Source: Gammaproteobacteria bacterium (lineage in GTDB: Bacteria; Pseudomonadota; Gammaproteobacteria; Pseudomonadales; UBA5518). From it: a stretch of 64,000 nucleotides of DNA. The DNA is taken from contig JADKDK010000001.1 in the NCBI GenBank assembly GCA_016718385.1, positions 682,001 through 746,000 of the forward strand, given 5' to 3'. Positions 28,925-37,809 of the stretch are shown here, piece by piece. Within the stretch, counting starts at the first letter, position 1. Each line of letters starts with the position of its first letter. The notes beneath the pieces are model-generated. The model worked only from the letters and a program-made list of their open reading frames with translations. It was not told the origin of the DNA and did not search any database. The position numbers and the translations under genes are program-made.

Positions 28925-30598
28925 ATGACCGAGAATTTTGCGCAGCTTTTCGAAGAGAGCCTTAAGACCGTCGAGATGGACGTCGGCTCCATCATCACCG
29001 GCGTGGTCATCGACATCGACAACGAGTGGGTCACCGTGCATGCCGGACTGAAGTCCGAGGGCGTGATCCCGCGCGTCCAGTTCCTCGACGACAACGGTGA
29101 ATTCCACCTCGAGATCGGCGACGAGGTGTACGTCGCGCTCGAAGCCATCGAGGACGGCAACGGCGAAACCCGCCTGTCGCGCGAAAAGGCTCGCCGTGCC
29201 GAGACCTGGAAGGCCCTCGAGGGCTCCTTCGAGAACAGCGAAGTGGTGCGCGGCGCGATCAACGGCAAGGTCAAGGGCGGCTTCACGGTCGACATCCAGG
29301 GCATCCGCGCGTTCCTGCCGGGTTCGCTGGTCGACGTGCGTCCGGTGCGCGACACCGCGCATCTCGAAGGCCAGACGCTGGATTTCAAGGTCATCAAGCT
29401 CGACCAGAAGCGCAACAACATCGTGGTTTCGCGCCGCGCCGTGCTCGAGCAGGCGAACAGCGCCGAGCGCGAATCGTTGCTGGCGAACCTGCAGGAAGGC
29501 GCAACGCTGAAGGGCGTGGTCAAGAACCTCACCGACTACGGCGCCTTCGTGGATCTCGGCGGCGTGGACGGCCTGCTGCACATCACCGACATGGCATGGC
29601 GTCGCATCAAGCACCCGAGCGAAGTGGTGAAGGTGGGCGACGAGATCGACGTGAAGGTGCTCAAGTTCGACCGCGAGACGAACCGCGTCTCGCTCGGCCT
29701 GAAGCAGCTGGGCTCCGATCCGTGGGTCAACATCAAGGCCCGCTACCCCGAGAACGCCCGCGTGAAGGCGCGCGTCACCAACCTCACCGACTACGGCTGC
29801 TTCGCGGAGCTCGAGCAGGGCGTGGAAGGCCTGGTGCACGTCTCGGAGATGGACTGGACCAACAAGAACATCCATCCCTCGAAGGTGGTGCAGGTCGGCG
29901 ACGAGGTGGACGTGATGATCCTCGACATCGACGAGGAACGTCGCCGCATCTCGCTCGGCATGAAACAGTGCTCCGAGAACCCGTGGGATGCGTTTGCCTC
30001 GACCCACACCAAGGGCGAGCGCATCAGCGGCAAGATCAAGTCGATCACCGACTTCGGCCTGTTCATCGGCCTCGACGGCAACATCGATGGCCTGGTGCAC
30101 CTGTCCGACATCTCCTGGCACGAAACGGGCGAGGAAGCGGTGCGCGCGTACAAGAAGGGCGATGACGTCACCACCGTCATCCTGTCGATCGACCCCGAGC
30201 GCGAGCGCATTTCGCTCGGCATCAAGCAGCTCGAGGACGATCCCTTCAACAACTTCGTCGCCATCAACGACAAGGGCTCGATCGTGACCGGAAAGGTCGT
30301 GGAGATCGATGCCAAGGGCGCGTTGATCGAGCTGGCCGCGGACGTGCAGGGCACGCTGAAGGCCTCCGAGATCAGCCGCGACAAGATCGAGGATGCGCGC
30401 AACGTGCTGAAGATCGGCGACTCGGTGGAAGCGAAGATCATCAACGTGGATCGCAAGAACCGCGTGATCGGGCTTTCGGTCAAGTCGAAGGATGTGCAGG
30501 ACGAGAAGGAGGCCATCAAGGCGCTCAAGGAAGAGTCCGAGGCGGCGCCTGCCACCACCATCGGGGACCTGATCAAGGCCCAGATGGAACGCAAGTAA
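28925..30598 (+). CDS. rpsA: 30S ribosomal protein S1
   Basis: A 557-residue S1 protein with six OB-fold S1 repeats, equal to the length in E. coli (557). Repeats are recognisable by segments such as GVVKNLTDYGAFVDLGGVDGLLHITD, ARVTNLTDYGCFAELEQGVEGLVHVSEMDW (given here only as positions 29518 and 29770), and KSITDFGLFIGLDGNIDGLVHLSD. S1 unfolds mRNA at initiation on the ribosome. The 163-base gap upstream probably holds its own promoter and leader. Confidence 0.98.
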   Translation: MTENFAQLFEESLKTVEMDVGSIITGVVIDIDNEWVTVHAGLKSEGVIPRVQFLDDNGEFHLEIGDEVYVALEAIEDGNGETRLSREKARRAETWKALEGSFENSEVVRGAINGKVKGGFTVDIQGIRAFLPGSLVDVRPVRDTAHLEGQTLDFKVIKLDQKRNNIVVSRRAVLEQANSAERESLLANLQEGATLKGVVKNLTDYGAFVDLGGVDGLLHITDMAWRRIKHPSEVVKVGDEIDVKVLKFDRETNRVSLGLKQLGSDPWVNIKARYPENARVKARVTNLTDYGCFAELEQGVEGLVHVSEMDWTNKNIHPSKVVQVGDEVDVMILDIDEERRRISLGMKQCSENPWDAFASTHTKGERISGKIKSITDFGLFIGLDGNIDGLVHLSDISWHETGEEAVRAYKKGDDVTTVILSIDPERERISLGIKQLEDDPFNNFVAINDKGSIVTGKVVEIDAKGALIELAADVQGTLKASEISRDKIEDARNVLKIGDSVEAKIINVDRKNRVIGLSVKSKDVQDEKEAIKALKEESEAAPATTIGDLIKAQMERK

Positions 30599-30610
30599 CA
30601 CGCCGTACGA

Positions 30611-30640
30611 AGCGGGGCCCATGGGCCCCGCTCTCGTTTC
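30611..30640 (+). terminator. rho-independent terminator after rpsA
   Basis: AGCGGGGCCC (30611-30620) and GGGCCCCGCT (30623-30632) form a perfect 10-bp stem, followed by a short CTCGTTTC run. The poor T tract means termination may be partial. Confidence 0.6.
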
Positions 30641-30672
30641 CGGCCTGCCGCGGGTGCGGCCAGCCCCGTGCG

Positions 30673-30702
30673 TTAGACGCGAGACCCGATCTGGCCTATT
30701 AT
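30673..30702 (+). promoter_or_regulatory. promoter for ihfB
   Basis: TTAGAC (30673-30678) and TATTAT (30697-30702) are separated by 18 bases and lie about 42 bases upstream of the ihfB start. Confidence 0.5.
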
Positions 30703-30743
30703 TCTGGCTGTCTGCTTTTTGCAATAAAAACAGCGGGTTGAAC

Positions 30744-31046
30744 ATGACGAAGTCAGAGCTCATCGAACGCATCGCGACGCAGCAGAAGCAGCTGTCGCCG
30801 AAGGACGTCGAACTGGCCGTCAAGATGATCATCGAATACATGGCGCAGAGTCTGTCGACGGGGGATCGTATCGAGATCCGCGGCTTCGGCAGTTTCTCGC
30901 TCCACTATCGCGAGCCCCGGCGCGGGCGCAACCCCAAGACCGGCGATGCGGTCGACCTGCTGGGCAAGTACGTTCCCTACTTCAAGCCGGGCAAGGAGAT
31001 GCGCGAGCGCGTGAATCTCAATGCCGACCAGGAAATCAGCGGCTGA
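30744..31046 (+). CDS. ihfB: integration host factor subunit beta
   Basis: A 100-residue HU/IHF family protein. It begins MTKSELIERIATQQKQLSPK and has the DNA-binding arm GFGSFSLHYREPRRGRNPKTG with the conserved RNPKTG tip. It pairs with IhfA to bend DNA. It follows rpsA, as in most gammaproteobacteria. Confidence 0.97.
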   Translation: MTKSELIERIATQQKQLSPKDVELAVKMIIEYMAQSLSTGDRIEIRGFGSFSLHYREPRRGRNPKTGDAVDLLGKYVPYFKPGKEMRERVNLNADQEISG

Positions 31047-31056
31047 GACGCCGGTG

Positions 31057-31353
31057 ATGAAACGTCTCGAGCGTTTGCTGCTGCTGGTGCCGGTGCTGGG
31101 CGTCGGCTTGTGGGCCTTCCTGTTTTCCCTCGCCAACAGCGAGCCGGTGACGCTGGACCTGGTGTTCGCCCGCCTGGAGCCTGCCGCGCTATCGGTGTGG
31201 TTGATCGCGGCTTTCGTCGCGGGCGGGCTGTGCGGGCTGTTCGCGGGCAGCGTGGCGATCTGGCGAGCGCAGCGCGCCCTCTCGCGCTCGCGGCGCGCGC
31301 CCGCAGCGCCGGCGGTCGTGGCGCCACCGGCGGCAACTGCGGCAACGCGCTGA
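31057..31353 (+). CDS. lapA: lipopolysaccharide assembly protein A domain protein (LapA/YciS)
   Basis: A 98-residue membrane protein with two hydrophobic helices (LLLLVPVLGVGLWAFLFSLA and SVWLIAAFVAGGLCGLFAG) flanking the NSEPVTLDLVF segment typical of LapA, then a basic and Ala-rich tail. LapA works with LapB in controlling LpxC and LPS synthesis. ATG 31057 is preferred; an in-frame ATG at 31021 overlaps ihfB. No lapB follows; pyrF comes next. Confidence 0.85.
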   Translation: MKRLERLLLLVPVLGVGLWAFLFSLANSEPVTLDLVFARLEPAALSVWLIAAFVAGGLCGLFAGSVAIWRAQRALSRSRRAPAAPAVVAPPAATAATR

Positions 31354-31418
31354 GCACGTCGTCTCCATCCATCACCGGCGCTGGCGCGGCGACGCGGGCG
31401 GCGTTTTCGAGGTCTCGC

Positions 31419-32162
31419 ATGCAATCTCCATCCGGTTCCCCCGATCGCAGCGCCGACGCCGGGCCGCGCATCGTCGTGGCACTGGACTACGCCACCGCGG
31501 CGGCGGCGCTGGCGATGGCCGGGCGGCTCGATCCGCGCCGCTGCCGGCTCAAGGTCGGCAAGGAACTGTTCACGGCCGCAGGCCCGGAGCTGGTGCGCAG
31601 CCTGGTCGCGCGCGGCTTCGAGGTGTTCCTGGATCTCAAGTTCCATGACATACCCAACACGGTTGCCGGCGCGGTGCGCGCGGCCGCGGAGCTGGGCGTG
31701 TGGATGGTGAACGTGCACGCCGGCGGCGGCCGGCGCATGATGCAGGGCGCGCGCGCCGCGCTCGAATCGCTGCCGGGGCCGCGGCCGCTGCTGATCGCCG
31801 TCACAGTGCTCACCAGCATGGAGGCCGACGAGCTCGCGGAAACCGGGGTGAACGGCGGGCTGGAGCAGCAGGTGCTGCGTCTGGCGGGGCTCGCGCTCGG
31901 GTGCGGGCTCGATGGCGTGGTCTGCTCGGCGCGCGAGGCGCCGCTGCTGCGCAGCCGTTTCGGTGCCGCGCCGGTGCTGGTCACGCCCGGCATCCGGCCG
32001 GCCAGCGCCGCCCCCGACGACCAGCGCCGCACGCTGACGCCGGCCGAGGCGCTGGCGGCGGGCAGCGATTACCTGGTGGTGGGGCGCCCGATCACCGGTG
32101 CCCCCGATCCGGGCGCGGCGCTGGACGCGATTCTGTCCGACATTTCCTACAGATTCTCCTGA
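31419..32162 (+). CDS. pyrF: orotidine 5'-phosphate decarboxylase
   Basis: A 247-residue TIM barrel. The catalytic Asp-Lys-Asp set is in FLDLKFHDIPNTV, with VALDY at the start and VTPGIRP and YLVVGRPIT as phosphate-binding loops. It makes UMP. It is the last gene of the ihfB-lapA-pyrF run. The frame starts at ATG 31419; the spacing to lapA (65 bases) lacks a lapB gene. Confidence 0.96.
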   Translation: MQSPSGSPDRSADAGPRIVVALDYATAAAALAMAGRLDPRRCRLKVGKELFTAAGPELVRSLVARGFEVFLDLKFHDIPNTVAGAVRAAAELGVWMVNVHAGGGRRMMQGARAALESLPGPRPLLIAVTVLTSMEADELAETGVNGGLEQQVLRLAGLALGCGLDGVVCSAREAPLLRSRFGAAPVLVTPGIRPASAAPDDQRRTLTPAEALAAGSDYLVVGRPITGAPDPGAALDAILSDISYRFS

Positions 32163-32235
32163 ATGGGCATGCTAGCGTTTGTTCACGGTGCAACGGATGC
32201 ACCGTGTCATGTCCCGACAATCAAGGAGGATTCCA

Positions 32236-32550
32236 ATGAAACTCGCAGACGTTCTGAAGGCATCGGTGCTGGGGCTCTCGCTGCTCGTGCTGCCGGCGGC
32301 TCACGCCGCCGCGGAGCAAGCCGGCACGGGCGGCGCGCCGGTGCAGCAGGCCAGCCAGCAGGTCAACATCAACACCGCGGATGTCGCCACGCTCGCCGGG
32401 TCGCTGCGCGGCGTGGGCATCAAGAAGGCCGAGGCGATCGTGGCATATCGCAGCGAGCACGGTCCGTTCAAGTCCGTGGATGAGCTGGTCAATGTCAAGG
32501 GTATCGGTGACAAGATGCTGGAGCAGTTGCGCTCGCAAGTGTCGCTCTGA
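32236..32550 (+). CDS. exported ComEA-like helix-hairpin-helix protein
   Basis: A 104-residue protein with a strong AAGGAGG ribosome site, a Sec signal peptide (residues about 1-25, LGLSLLVLPAAHAAAEQ), and a C-terminal HhH DNA-binding domain (VNINTADVATLAGSLRGVGI, then GPFKSVDELVNVKGIGDKML). ComEA-type proteins bind incoming DNA in the periplasm. In P. aeruginosa a ComEA-related gene lies by wbpM, and the same neighbours appear here. Confidence 0.9.
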   Translation: MKLADVLKASVLGLSLLVLPAAHAAAEQAGTGGAPVQQASQQVNINTADVATLAGSLRGVGIKKAEAIVAYRSEHGPFKSVDELVNVKGIGDKMLEQLRSQVSL

Positions 32551-32571
32551 GCGCTCGCCAGGGCATCGCCG

Positions 32572-32603
32572 GGGGCGCCCGCGGGCGCCCCTTCCTTTTT
32601 TTT
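32572..32603 (+). terminator. rho-independent terminator after the ComEA-like gene
   Basis: GGGGCGCCC (32572-32580) and GGGCGCCCC (32583-32591) form a perfect 9-bp stem followed by TTCC and eight Ts. Confidence 0.85.
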
Positions 32604-32649
32604 CTGCTCCCGCAGCGTGCCCGGTGCGTCTGCCGGCAGGCCGCCGCCG

Positions 32650-33591
32650 ATGAGCCGTATCGCGCTGGTCACCGGGGGCGGCGGTTACATCGGCTCGGCG
32701 TTGTGTCGCGCACTGCAGGGGCAGGGTTGGTGCGTGCGCGCCACGGCGCGCGATCCGGCCACCGTGACGGCGACGCCGTGCATCGCGCTGGAACTCGAGG
32801 ATGCCGCGGCCGGACACGTGGCTGCGCAGGTGTGTCGTGACGCCGAGGTGGTATTCCACCTGGCAGGCATCGCGCACCGCGGCGCCGATGCGCTCGCGCT
32901 CGAGCGCATCAACTGCGATGCCACGCTGGCGCTCGCGCGCGCGGCAGAAGCGGCCGGGGTCGTGCATTTCGTCTATCTCAGCAGCCTGTACGCGGGCGCC
33001 TGCGATCCGGGGGCGCGTGGCGCGCGCGGCGAGGCCTACGCGCGCTCGAAGCGCTTGGCCGAGCTGGGCCTGCTCGGCGCCGAGCGCGACTGGCGCATGC
33101 GCGTGACGATCGTGCGCCCGGCGCTGGTCTACGGTGGCGCGATGAAGGGGCGGCTCGCCACGCTGCGCGCTCTCGCGCAGAAGGGCTGGCTGCCCGACCT
33201 GCCGCCCGTGGGCAACACGCCGATGATCGCGCTGCCCGACCTCGTGCACGCGCTCGCACTGCTGGGCGCGCATCCGACCATCAGCGGCAACATATTCACG
33301 GTGAGCGATGGCGAGCGCTATCCGCTGGATCGCGTTGCGCGCGCGATGCACCGGCTCGCGGGTCGGGGCGGCGGCGGGTGGCGCGTCCCGGCGGGTCCGT
33401 TCGCGCTGGCGCTGGCCGCGGCGGCGCGGCTCGGGCGGCTGCCCGTGCTCGGGTCTCGCCTGGCCCTGCCACGCGGCCTGGCCGACTGGGCGGTGGAGCC
33501 CGATCAGCGCCTGCGCGCGCTCGGCTGGACTCCCGCGCTCAGCCTGGAAACCGCACTGGCACCGGCCATGCCGGATGGGGAGCGCGCATGA
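32650..33591 (+). CDS. NAD-dependent sugar epimerase/dehydratase
   Basis: A 313-residue extended SDR. The NAD motif is VTGGGGYIGSALC at residues 7-19, with the family HLAGIAHRG segment, a catalytic Ser-Tyr-Lys triad suggested by YLSSLYAG and EAYARSKRLAE, and the IVRPALVYGG loop. It resembles WbpK/WbpV-type UDP-sugar 4-epimerases/reductases that make the UDP-FucNAc or QuiNAc first sugar of an O-antigen. It is directly upstream of the WbpL-like transferase; substrate inferred from that context. Confidence 0.8.
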   Translation: MSRIALVTGGGGYIGSALCRALQGQGWCVRATARDPATVTATPCIALELEDAAAGHVAAQVCRDAEVVFHLAGIAHRGADALALERINCDATLALARAAEAAGVVHFVYLSSLYAGACDPGARGARGEAYARSKRLAELGLLGAERDWRMRVTIVRPALVYGGAMKGRLATLRALAQKGWLPDLPPVGNTPMIALPDLVHALALLGAHPTISGNIFTVSDGERYPLDRVARAMHRLAGRGGGGWRVPAGPFALALAAAARLGRLPVLGSRLALPRGLADWAVEPDQRLRALGWTPALSLETALAPAMPDGERA

Positions 33592-33604
33592 GGGAGGAGC
33601 GCTG

Positions 33605-34639
33605 ATGCGCGCTCTTGCCGTGGCTGCGACCGCCTTCGCGGTGGCGTGGTGCGTGACCTGGTGCTATTGCCGCTGGGCGCTGCGCGCCGGACACCTGGAC
33701 GTGCCGGGCGCGCGCAGTTCGCATGCCGTCGCCACGCCGACCGGCGGCGGCGCGGGCATCGTGGCCGGCGGCGTCGCGGCGCTCGTCGCGACCATGGCCG
33801 GTGGCGCGGTGCACGCGGAGTGGCTGCTGGTGCTCGGCCTCGCGCTGCTCATGGCGGCGCTGGGATACGCCGATGACCGGCGGGCCCTGCCGGTGCTCCC
33901 GCGGCTGCTGGGCCAGTTCGGTGCGGCGGCGGCCGTGATGGTCTGCGCGCTGACGGTGGCCGGCATCGGGCTCGGGGGTGCGGGGCTGCTGCTACTGCCG
34001 CCGGGCCTGCTCGCGCTCGTCTGGCTGAACAACGCCTTCAATTTCATGGACGGGATCGACGGTCTCGCCGCGTCCCAGGCCGTGTTCATGGCCGGGGCGG
34101 CGGCCTGGCTGGTCGTGCTCGGCGCCGGTGCGGGCGACTCGGCGCTGCTGCTCGGCGGCATCGCGGGGGCGGCATCGGGCTTCCTGGCGTTGAACTGGCC
34201 TCCGGCGCGCATCTTCATGGGCGACACCGGCAGCCAGCCGCTCGGCCTTCTCCTCGGTGCCGCCACGGCGGTGACGGTGGCGCGCGGCGAGCTCTCGCTG
34301 GCCGTGTGGGCAATCCTGTGGGCCGCTTTCCTCGCCGATGCCACGCTGACGCTGCTGCACCGGGCATGGCGGCGCGAACCCCTGCTGCGGGCGCACCGCG
34401 ATCATGCCTACCAGCGGCTGGCGCGGCGCTGCGGCGCGCACCGCCCGGTGACGCTGGGCTGCATCGCGCTGAACCTGTGCTGGCTGCTGCCGCTGGCATG
34501 GCTTGCACACCGGATGCCCCGTTTGGGCCTGGTTTGCGTGCTGGTCGCCTACGTTCCAGTCTGCCTGGGCGTGCTTGCGGTGTTGCTGCGCGATGGGCGC
34601 GCGTCCGCCGGGGGATCGTCCCGGCGTCCAGTGAAATAG
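33605..34639 (+). CDS. wbpL: WbpL/WecA-like polyprenyl-phosphate sugar-1-phosphate transferase
   Basis: A 344-residue MraY/WecA-family membrane protein with about ten helices. The signature motifs are GYADDRRALP, NNAFNFMDGIDGLAA (catalytic aspartates) and FMGDTGSQPLG, with a HRDHAYQRL histidine motif near the end. It would transfer a UDP-N-acetyl-sugar phosphate to undecaprenyl phosphate and start O-antigen or exopolysaccharide synthesis. A GGAGG site precedes ATG 33605. WecA is the alternative name. Confidence 0.85.
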   Translation: MRALAVAATAFAVAWCVTWCYCRWALRAGHLDVPGARSSHAVATPTGGGAGIVAGGVAALVATMAGGAVHAEWLLVLGLALLMAALGYADDRRALPVLPRLLGQFGAAAAVMVCALTVAGIGLGGAGLLLLPPGLLALVWLNNAFNFMDGIDGLAASQAVFMAGAAAWLVVLGAGAGDSALLLGGIAGAASGFLALNWPPARIFMGDTGSQPLGLLLGAATAVTVARGELSLAVWAILWAAFLADATLTLLHRAWRREPLLRAHRDHAYQRLARRCGAHRPVTLGCIALNLCWLLPLAWLAHRMPRLGLVCVLVAYVPVCLGVLAVLLRDGRASAGGSSRRPVK

Positions 34640-34749
34640 TGGGCACGATTGAGGGTGCCGCTTCGCGCCATGCCGGTGCCCATTTGCGTTAGCATTCCCG
34701 GTGCCGTCGAGAACAAGAGGCATGGGTGGGGCGTGGCGAGAGAAGCGCG

Positions 34750-36759
34750 ATGAATCTGTTGTTCCGCATGTTGCGCGAAGCCGCTCGGGCCAGTAGCGGG
34801 TTCATCACGCTGCTGTATGAACGCTTCGTCGTGCTCCCCCACAACGTGAAGCAGGCACTGTTGCTGCTGGTCGATCTCGTCTCCATCCCGGTGGCCCTGT
34901 TCATCGCGACCACGCTGCGCTATGGCACGCTGCAAGTGGAGATCGGCTCCAGCGAACTGCTGGTCTGTGCCGCCACGGTGCTGGTCTCCGCGGTGGTGTT
35001 CCTGCGTCTGGGCCTCTACCGCGCGATCGTGCGGTTCATGGGGCACGAGGCCATCGTCGCCATCGTCAAGGGCGTCACCATCTCGGCACTGTTGCTGGCG
35101 CTGTTCCTGCTGCTGACGCGCACCGAGGTGCCGCGCTCGCTGCCGATGATCTACTGGTGCCTCATGCTGATCTGCGTGGGCGGCTCGCGCCTGTTGCTGC
35201 GTTCCTGGTACCGGCATCGCCGCCAGCGCAGTGCCCGTCGCATTGCCATCTACGGCGCGGGTTCCGCGGGCCGGCAGCTGCTGACCGCGCTGCTGCACGG
35301 CGAGCAGTTCGACCCGGTGCTGTTCATCGATGACAACCCCGCGCTGCGGGGCCGGGTGATCAACGACGTGCCGGTGATCGGGCTCGACCAGCTGCCTGGC
35401 CAGATCCGCCACTACGGGATCGCCGAGATCTTCCTGGCCATGGCATCGATCGGCGCCGATCGCAGGCGCGAGATCACCCAGGCACTGACCGAGCTCGCCG
35501 TGCACGTGCGCACGATCCCGCGGTTCGAGGACCTCGTGCGCGGGCGCGCCGACATCAGCGAAGTGCAGGAGATCACGCTCGAGGACCTGCTCGGGCGCGA
35601 GCCGGTGCCGCCGCGTCCCGACCTGCTCGCGGTCTGCATCGCGGGCAAGCGGGTGATGGTCACCGGCGCCGGCGGCTCGATCGGCTCCGAGCTGTGCCGC
35701 CAGATCCTCGCCGAATCGCCCGCGGAACTGTTGCTCGTCGATGCCAGCGAGTTCGCGCTCTACAACATCGAGCGCGAGCTGCTCGAGGTGGCCGCGCGCG
35801 AGGGGCTTGCCACGCGCATCGTCGCGCTGCTGGGCTCGGTGCAGGACCACGCGCGCATGCGCCTGCTGCTCGAGGGCTTCCAGGTCCAGACCGTCTATCA
35901 CGCGGCGGCGTACAAGCACGTGCCGCTGGTCGAGCACAACGTCATCGAAGGCGTGCGCAACAACGTGATGGGTACACTCACGGTGGCGCGCGCGGCGGCC
36001 GAGGCCAAGGTGCGCACCTTCGTGCTGGTCTCCACCGACAAGGCCGTGCGGCCGACCAACGTCATGGGCGCCAGCAAGCGCGTTGCCGAGATGGTGATGC
36101 AGTCGCTGGCCGCCGCGAACGCCGGCGGCACGCGCTACGTGATCGTGCGTTTCGGCAACGTGATCGGCAGTTCCGGCTCGGTGGTGCCGCTGTTCCAGGA
36201 GCAGATCGCCGCGGGCGGACCGGTGACGGTCACGCACGCCGAGGCCGAGCGTTATTTCATGACCATCCCGGAAGCCGCGCAGCTGGTGCTGCAGGCGAGT
36301 GCGATGGGCAGCGGAGGCGACGTGTTCGTGCTCGACATGGGCGCGCGCGTGCGCATCCACGACCTCGCCCGGCGCATGATCCACCTGGCCGGCAAGGAAG
36401 TGCGCGACGAGGCCAATCCGGGCGGGGACATCGAGATCCGCATCACTGGCCTGCGTCCCGGCGAGAAGCTGCGCGAGGAGCTGCTGTCCGAGGGCAGCGT
36501 CGGCGCCACCGGGCATCCGATGATCCTGCGCGCGGTCGAGGAATGCCTGCCGTGGGTCGAGCTCGAGCGCGTGCTCGAGGAACTGCGCGAGGCCTGCGTC
36601 GACTATGATTGCAACCGGGTGCGCGACATATTCGCCCGCGTGGTGCGCGGTTTCGACGACCGCTATCCGTGCGCCGATGCGCTGGGCGAGCGGCTGAACG
36701 AACGCGCCGCCGGACAGCGTCCGCGACTGAAGATGCTGGCGCCGGTGAAGTCCGGCTGA
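34750..36759 (+). CDS. wbpM: WbpM/FlaA1-like nucleoside-diphosphate-sugar epimerase/dehydratase
   Basis: A 669-residue two-domain protein, like WbpM of P. aeruginosa (665). The N-terminal third has four or five membrane helices, a CoA-binding-like Rossmann domain follows (IAIYGAGSAGRQLL), and the C-terminal catalytic SDR has VTGAGGSIGSELC at about residue 306 and STDKAVRPTNVMGASKR at about 427. These enzymes convert UDP-GlcNAc to a 4-keto-6-deoxy sugar, the first step to UDP-D-FucNAc or QuiNAc. With the epimerase and WbpL it forms a complete initiation set. Confidence 0.93.
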   Translation: MNLLFRMLREAARASSGFITLLYERFVVLPHNVKQALLLLVDLVSIPVALFIATTLRYGTLQVEIGSSELLVCAATVLVSAVVFLRLGLYRAIVRFMGHEAIVAIVKGVTISALLLALFLLLTRTEVPRSLPMIYWCLMLICVGGSRLLLRSWYRHRRQRSARRIAIYGAGSAGRQLLTALLHGEQFDPVLFIDDNPALRGRVINDVPVIGLDQLPGQIRHYGIAEIFLAMASIGADRRREITQALTELAVHVRTIPRFEDLVRGRADISEVQEITLEDLLGREPVPPRPDLLAVCIAGKRVMVTGAGGSIGSELCRQILAESPAELLLVDASEFALYNIERELLEVAAREGLATRIVALLGSVQDHARMRLLLEGFQVQTVYHAAAYKHVPLVEHNVIEGVRNNVMGTLTVARAAAEAKVRTFVLVSTDKAVRPTNVMGASKRVAEMVMQSLAAANAGGTRYVIVRFGNVIGSSGSVVPLFQEQIAAGGPVTVTHAEAERYFMTIPEAAQLVLQASAMGSGGDVFVLDMGARVRIHDLARRMIHLAGKEVRDEANPGGDIEIRITGLRPGEKLREELLSEGSVGATGHPMILRAVEECLPWVELERVLEELREACVDYDCNRVRDIFARVVRGFDDRYPCADALGERLNERAAGQRPRLKMLAPVKSG

Positions 36760-36829
36760 GGGAGCTGCGCCTCGCGCGCGCCGCCGCGCCGGCCGATCGA
36801 ACTGCTGCTGCCTGGAGGAAGGATTCCCG

Positions 36830-37804
36830 ATGCGATACGTCGATGTATTCAATGGCGATGCCGACGGCATCTGCGCGCTGCTGCAGCTGCAGCTGAGCAG
36901 CCCGCGCGACAGCGAGCTGGTCACCGGGGTCAAGCGCGACATCGACCTGCTGCGCCAGGTGCGGGCCGGCGCGGGCGACCGCGTCACGGTGCTCGACGTC
37001 GCCATGGAGAAGAACCGCGCCGATCTCGACCGCCTGCTCGCCGCGGGCGCCAGCGTGTTCTACGTGGACCATCACATCCCGGGCGAAATACCCGAACATG
37101 CGGGATTGCAGGCCATCATCAACACCGCGCCGGAGGTCTGCACCAGCCTGCTGGTGAACGGCCACCTGAAGGGCGCGCACGCGCGCTGGGCAGTGGTCGG
37201 CGCCTTCGGCGACAACCTGGGCGAGAGCGCACGGCGCCTGGCGGCGCAGATTGGGCTGGACGGCGAGGCGCTCGCGGCGGCCGAGAACCTCGGCAACTAC
37301 ATCAACTACAACGGTTACGGCCCGAGCATCGAGGACCTGCACTTCGCGCCGGCCGATCTGTTCCGGCGCCTGCGCCCCTACGCGGATCCGCTCGCCTTCA
37401 TCGCCGGGGACCGTGAGACCTTCGGCAGGCTCGAGGAGGGCTTTCACGGCGACATGGGCATGGCGGCGGCCCTGAAACCGATGCACGAGAGTGCGAGCGC
37501 GGCGGTGTTCCTGCTGCCCGACGAGCCCTGGGCGCGGCGCGTGAGCGGCGTCTACAGCAATGACCTGGTGAACCTGCATCCGGCGCGCGCGCACGCGGTG
37601 CTCACCGAGATCGGCGGCGGCGATCTGCTGGTCAGCGTGCGCGCGCCGCTCGCCAACCGCACCGGTGCCGACGAGGTCTGCCGGCAGTTCCCCACCGGCG
37701 GCGGGCGCAAGGCGGCCGCGGGGATCAACCGGCTGGCGCGCGAGGATCTCGCGCGCTTCATCGACGTGTTCTGTTCCTTCTACGCGGCGCACGCCGGGAG
37801 TTGA
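36830..37804 (+). CDS. DHH-family phosphoesterase
   Basis: A 324-residue protein with the DHH motifs DVFNGDADGICALLQLQL (residues 4-21), VLDVAMEKN, and VDHHIPGE, and a C-terminal DHHA1-like GGGRKAAAGINRL. DHH proteins include RecJ, NrnA nanoRNases and cyclic-dinucleotide phosphodiesterases; the variant DADG here differs from NrnA's, so the substrate is open. Start ATG 36830 follows GGAGG-AAGGA. Confidence 0.8.
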   Translation: MRYVDVFNGDADGICALLQLQLSSPRDSELVTGVKRDIDLLRQVRAGAGDRVTVLDVAMEKNRADLDRLLAAGASVFYVDHHIPGEIPEHAGLQAIINTAPEVCTSLLVNGHLKGAHARWAVVGAFGDNLGESARRLAAQIGLDGEALAAAENLGNYINYNGYGPSIEDLHFAPADLFRRLRPYADPLAFIAGDRETFGRLEEGFHGDMGMAAALKPMHESASAAVFLLPDEPWARRVSGVYSNDLVNLHPARAHAVLTEIGGGDLLVSVRAPLANRTGADEVCRQFPTGGGRKAAAGINRLAREDLARFIDVFCSFYAAHAGS

Positions 37805-37809
37805 AGGGC

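Noticed and set aside
26548..29532. 994-codon open frame on the minus strand across aroA, cmk and rpsA
   Set aside because: It lies antisense to three strongly identified genes and shows only high-GC shadow composition, no family.
33590..33604. Five-codon ATG frame before the WbpL-like gene
   Set aside because: Too short and contains the ribosome site for ATG 33605; no reason to call it.
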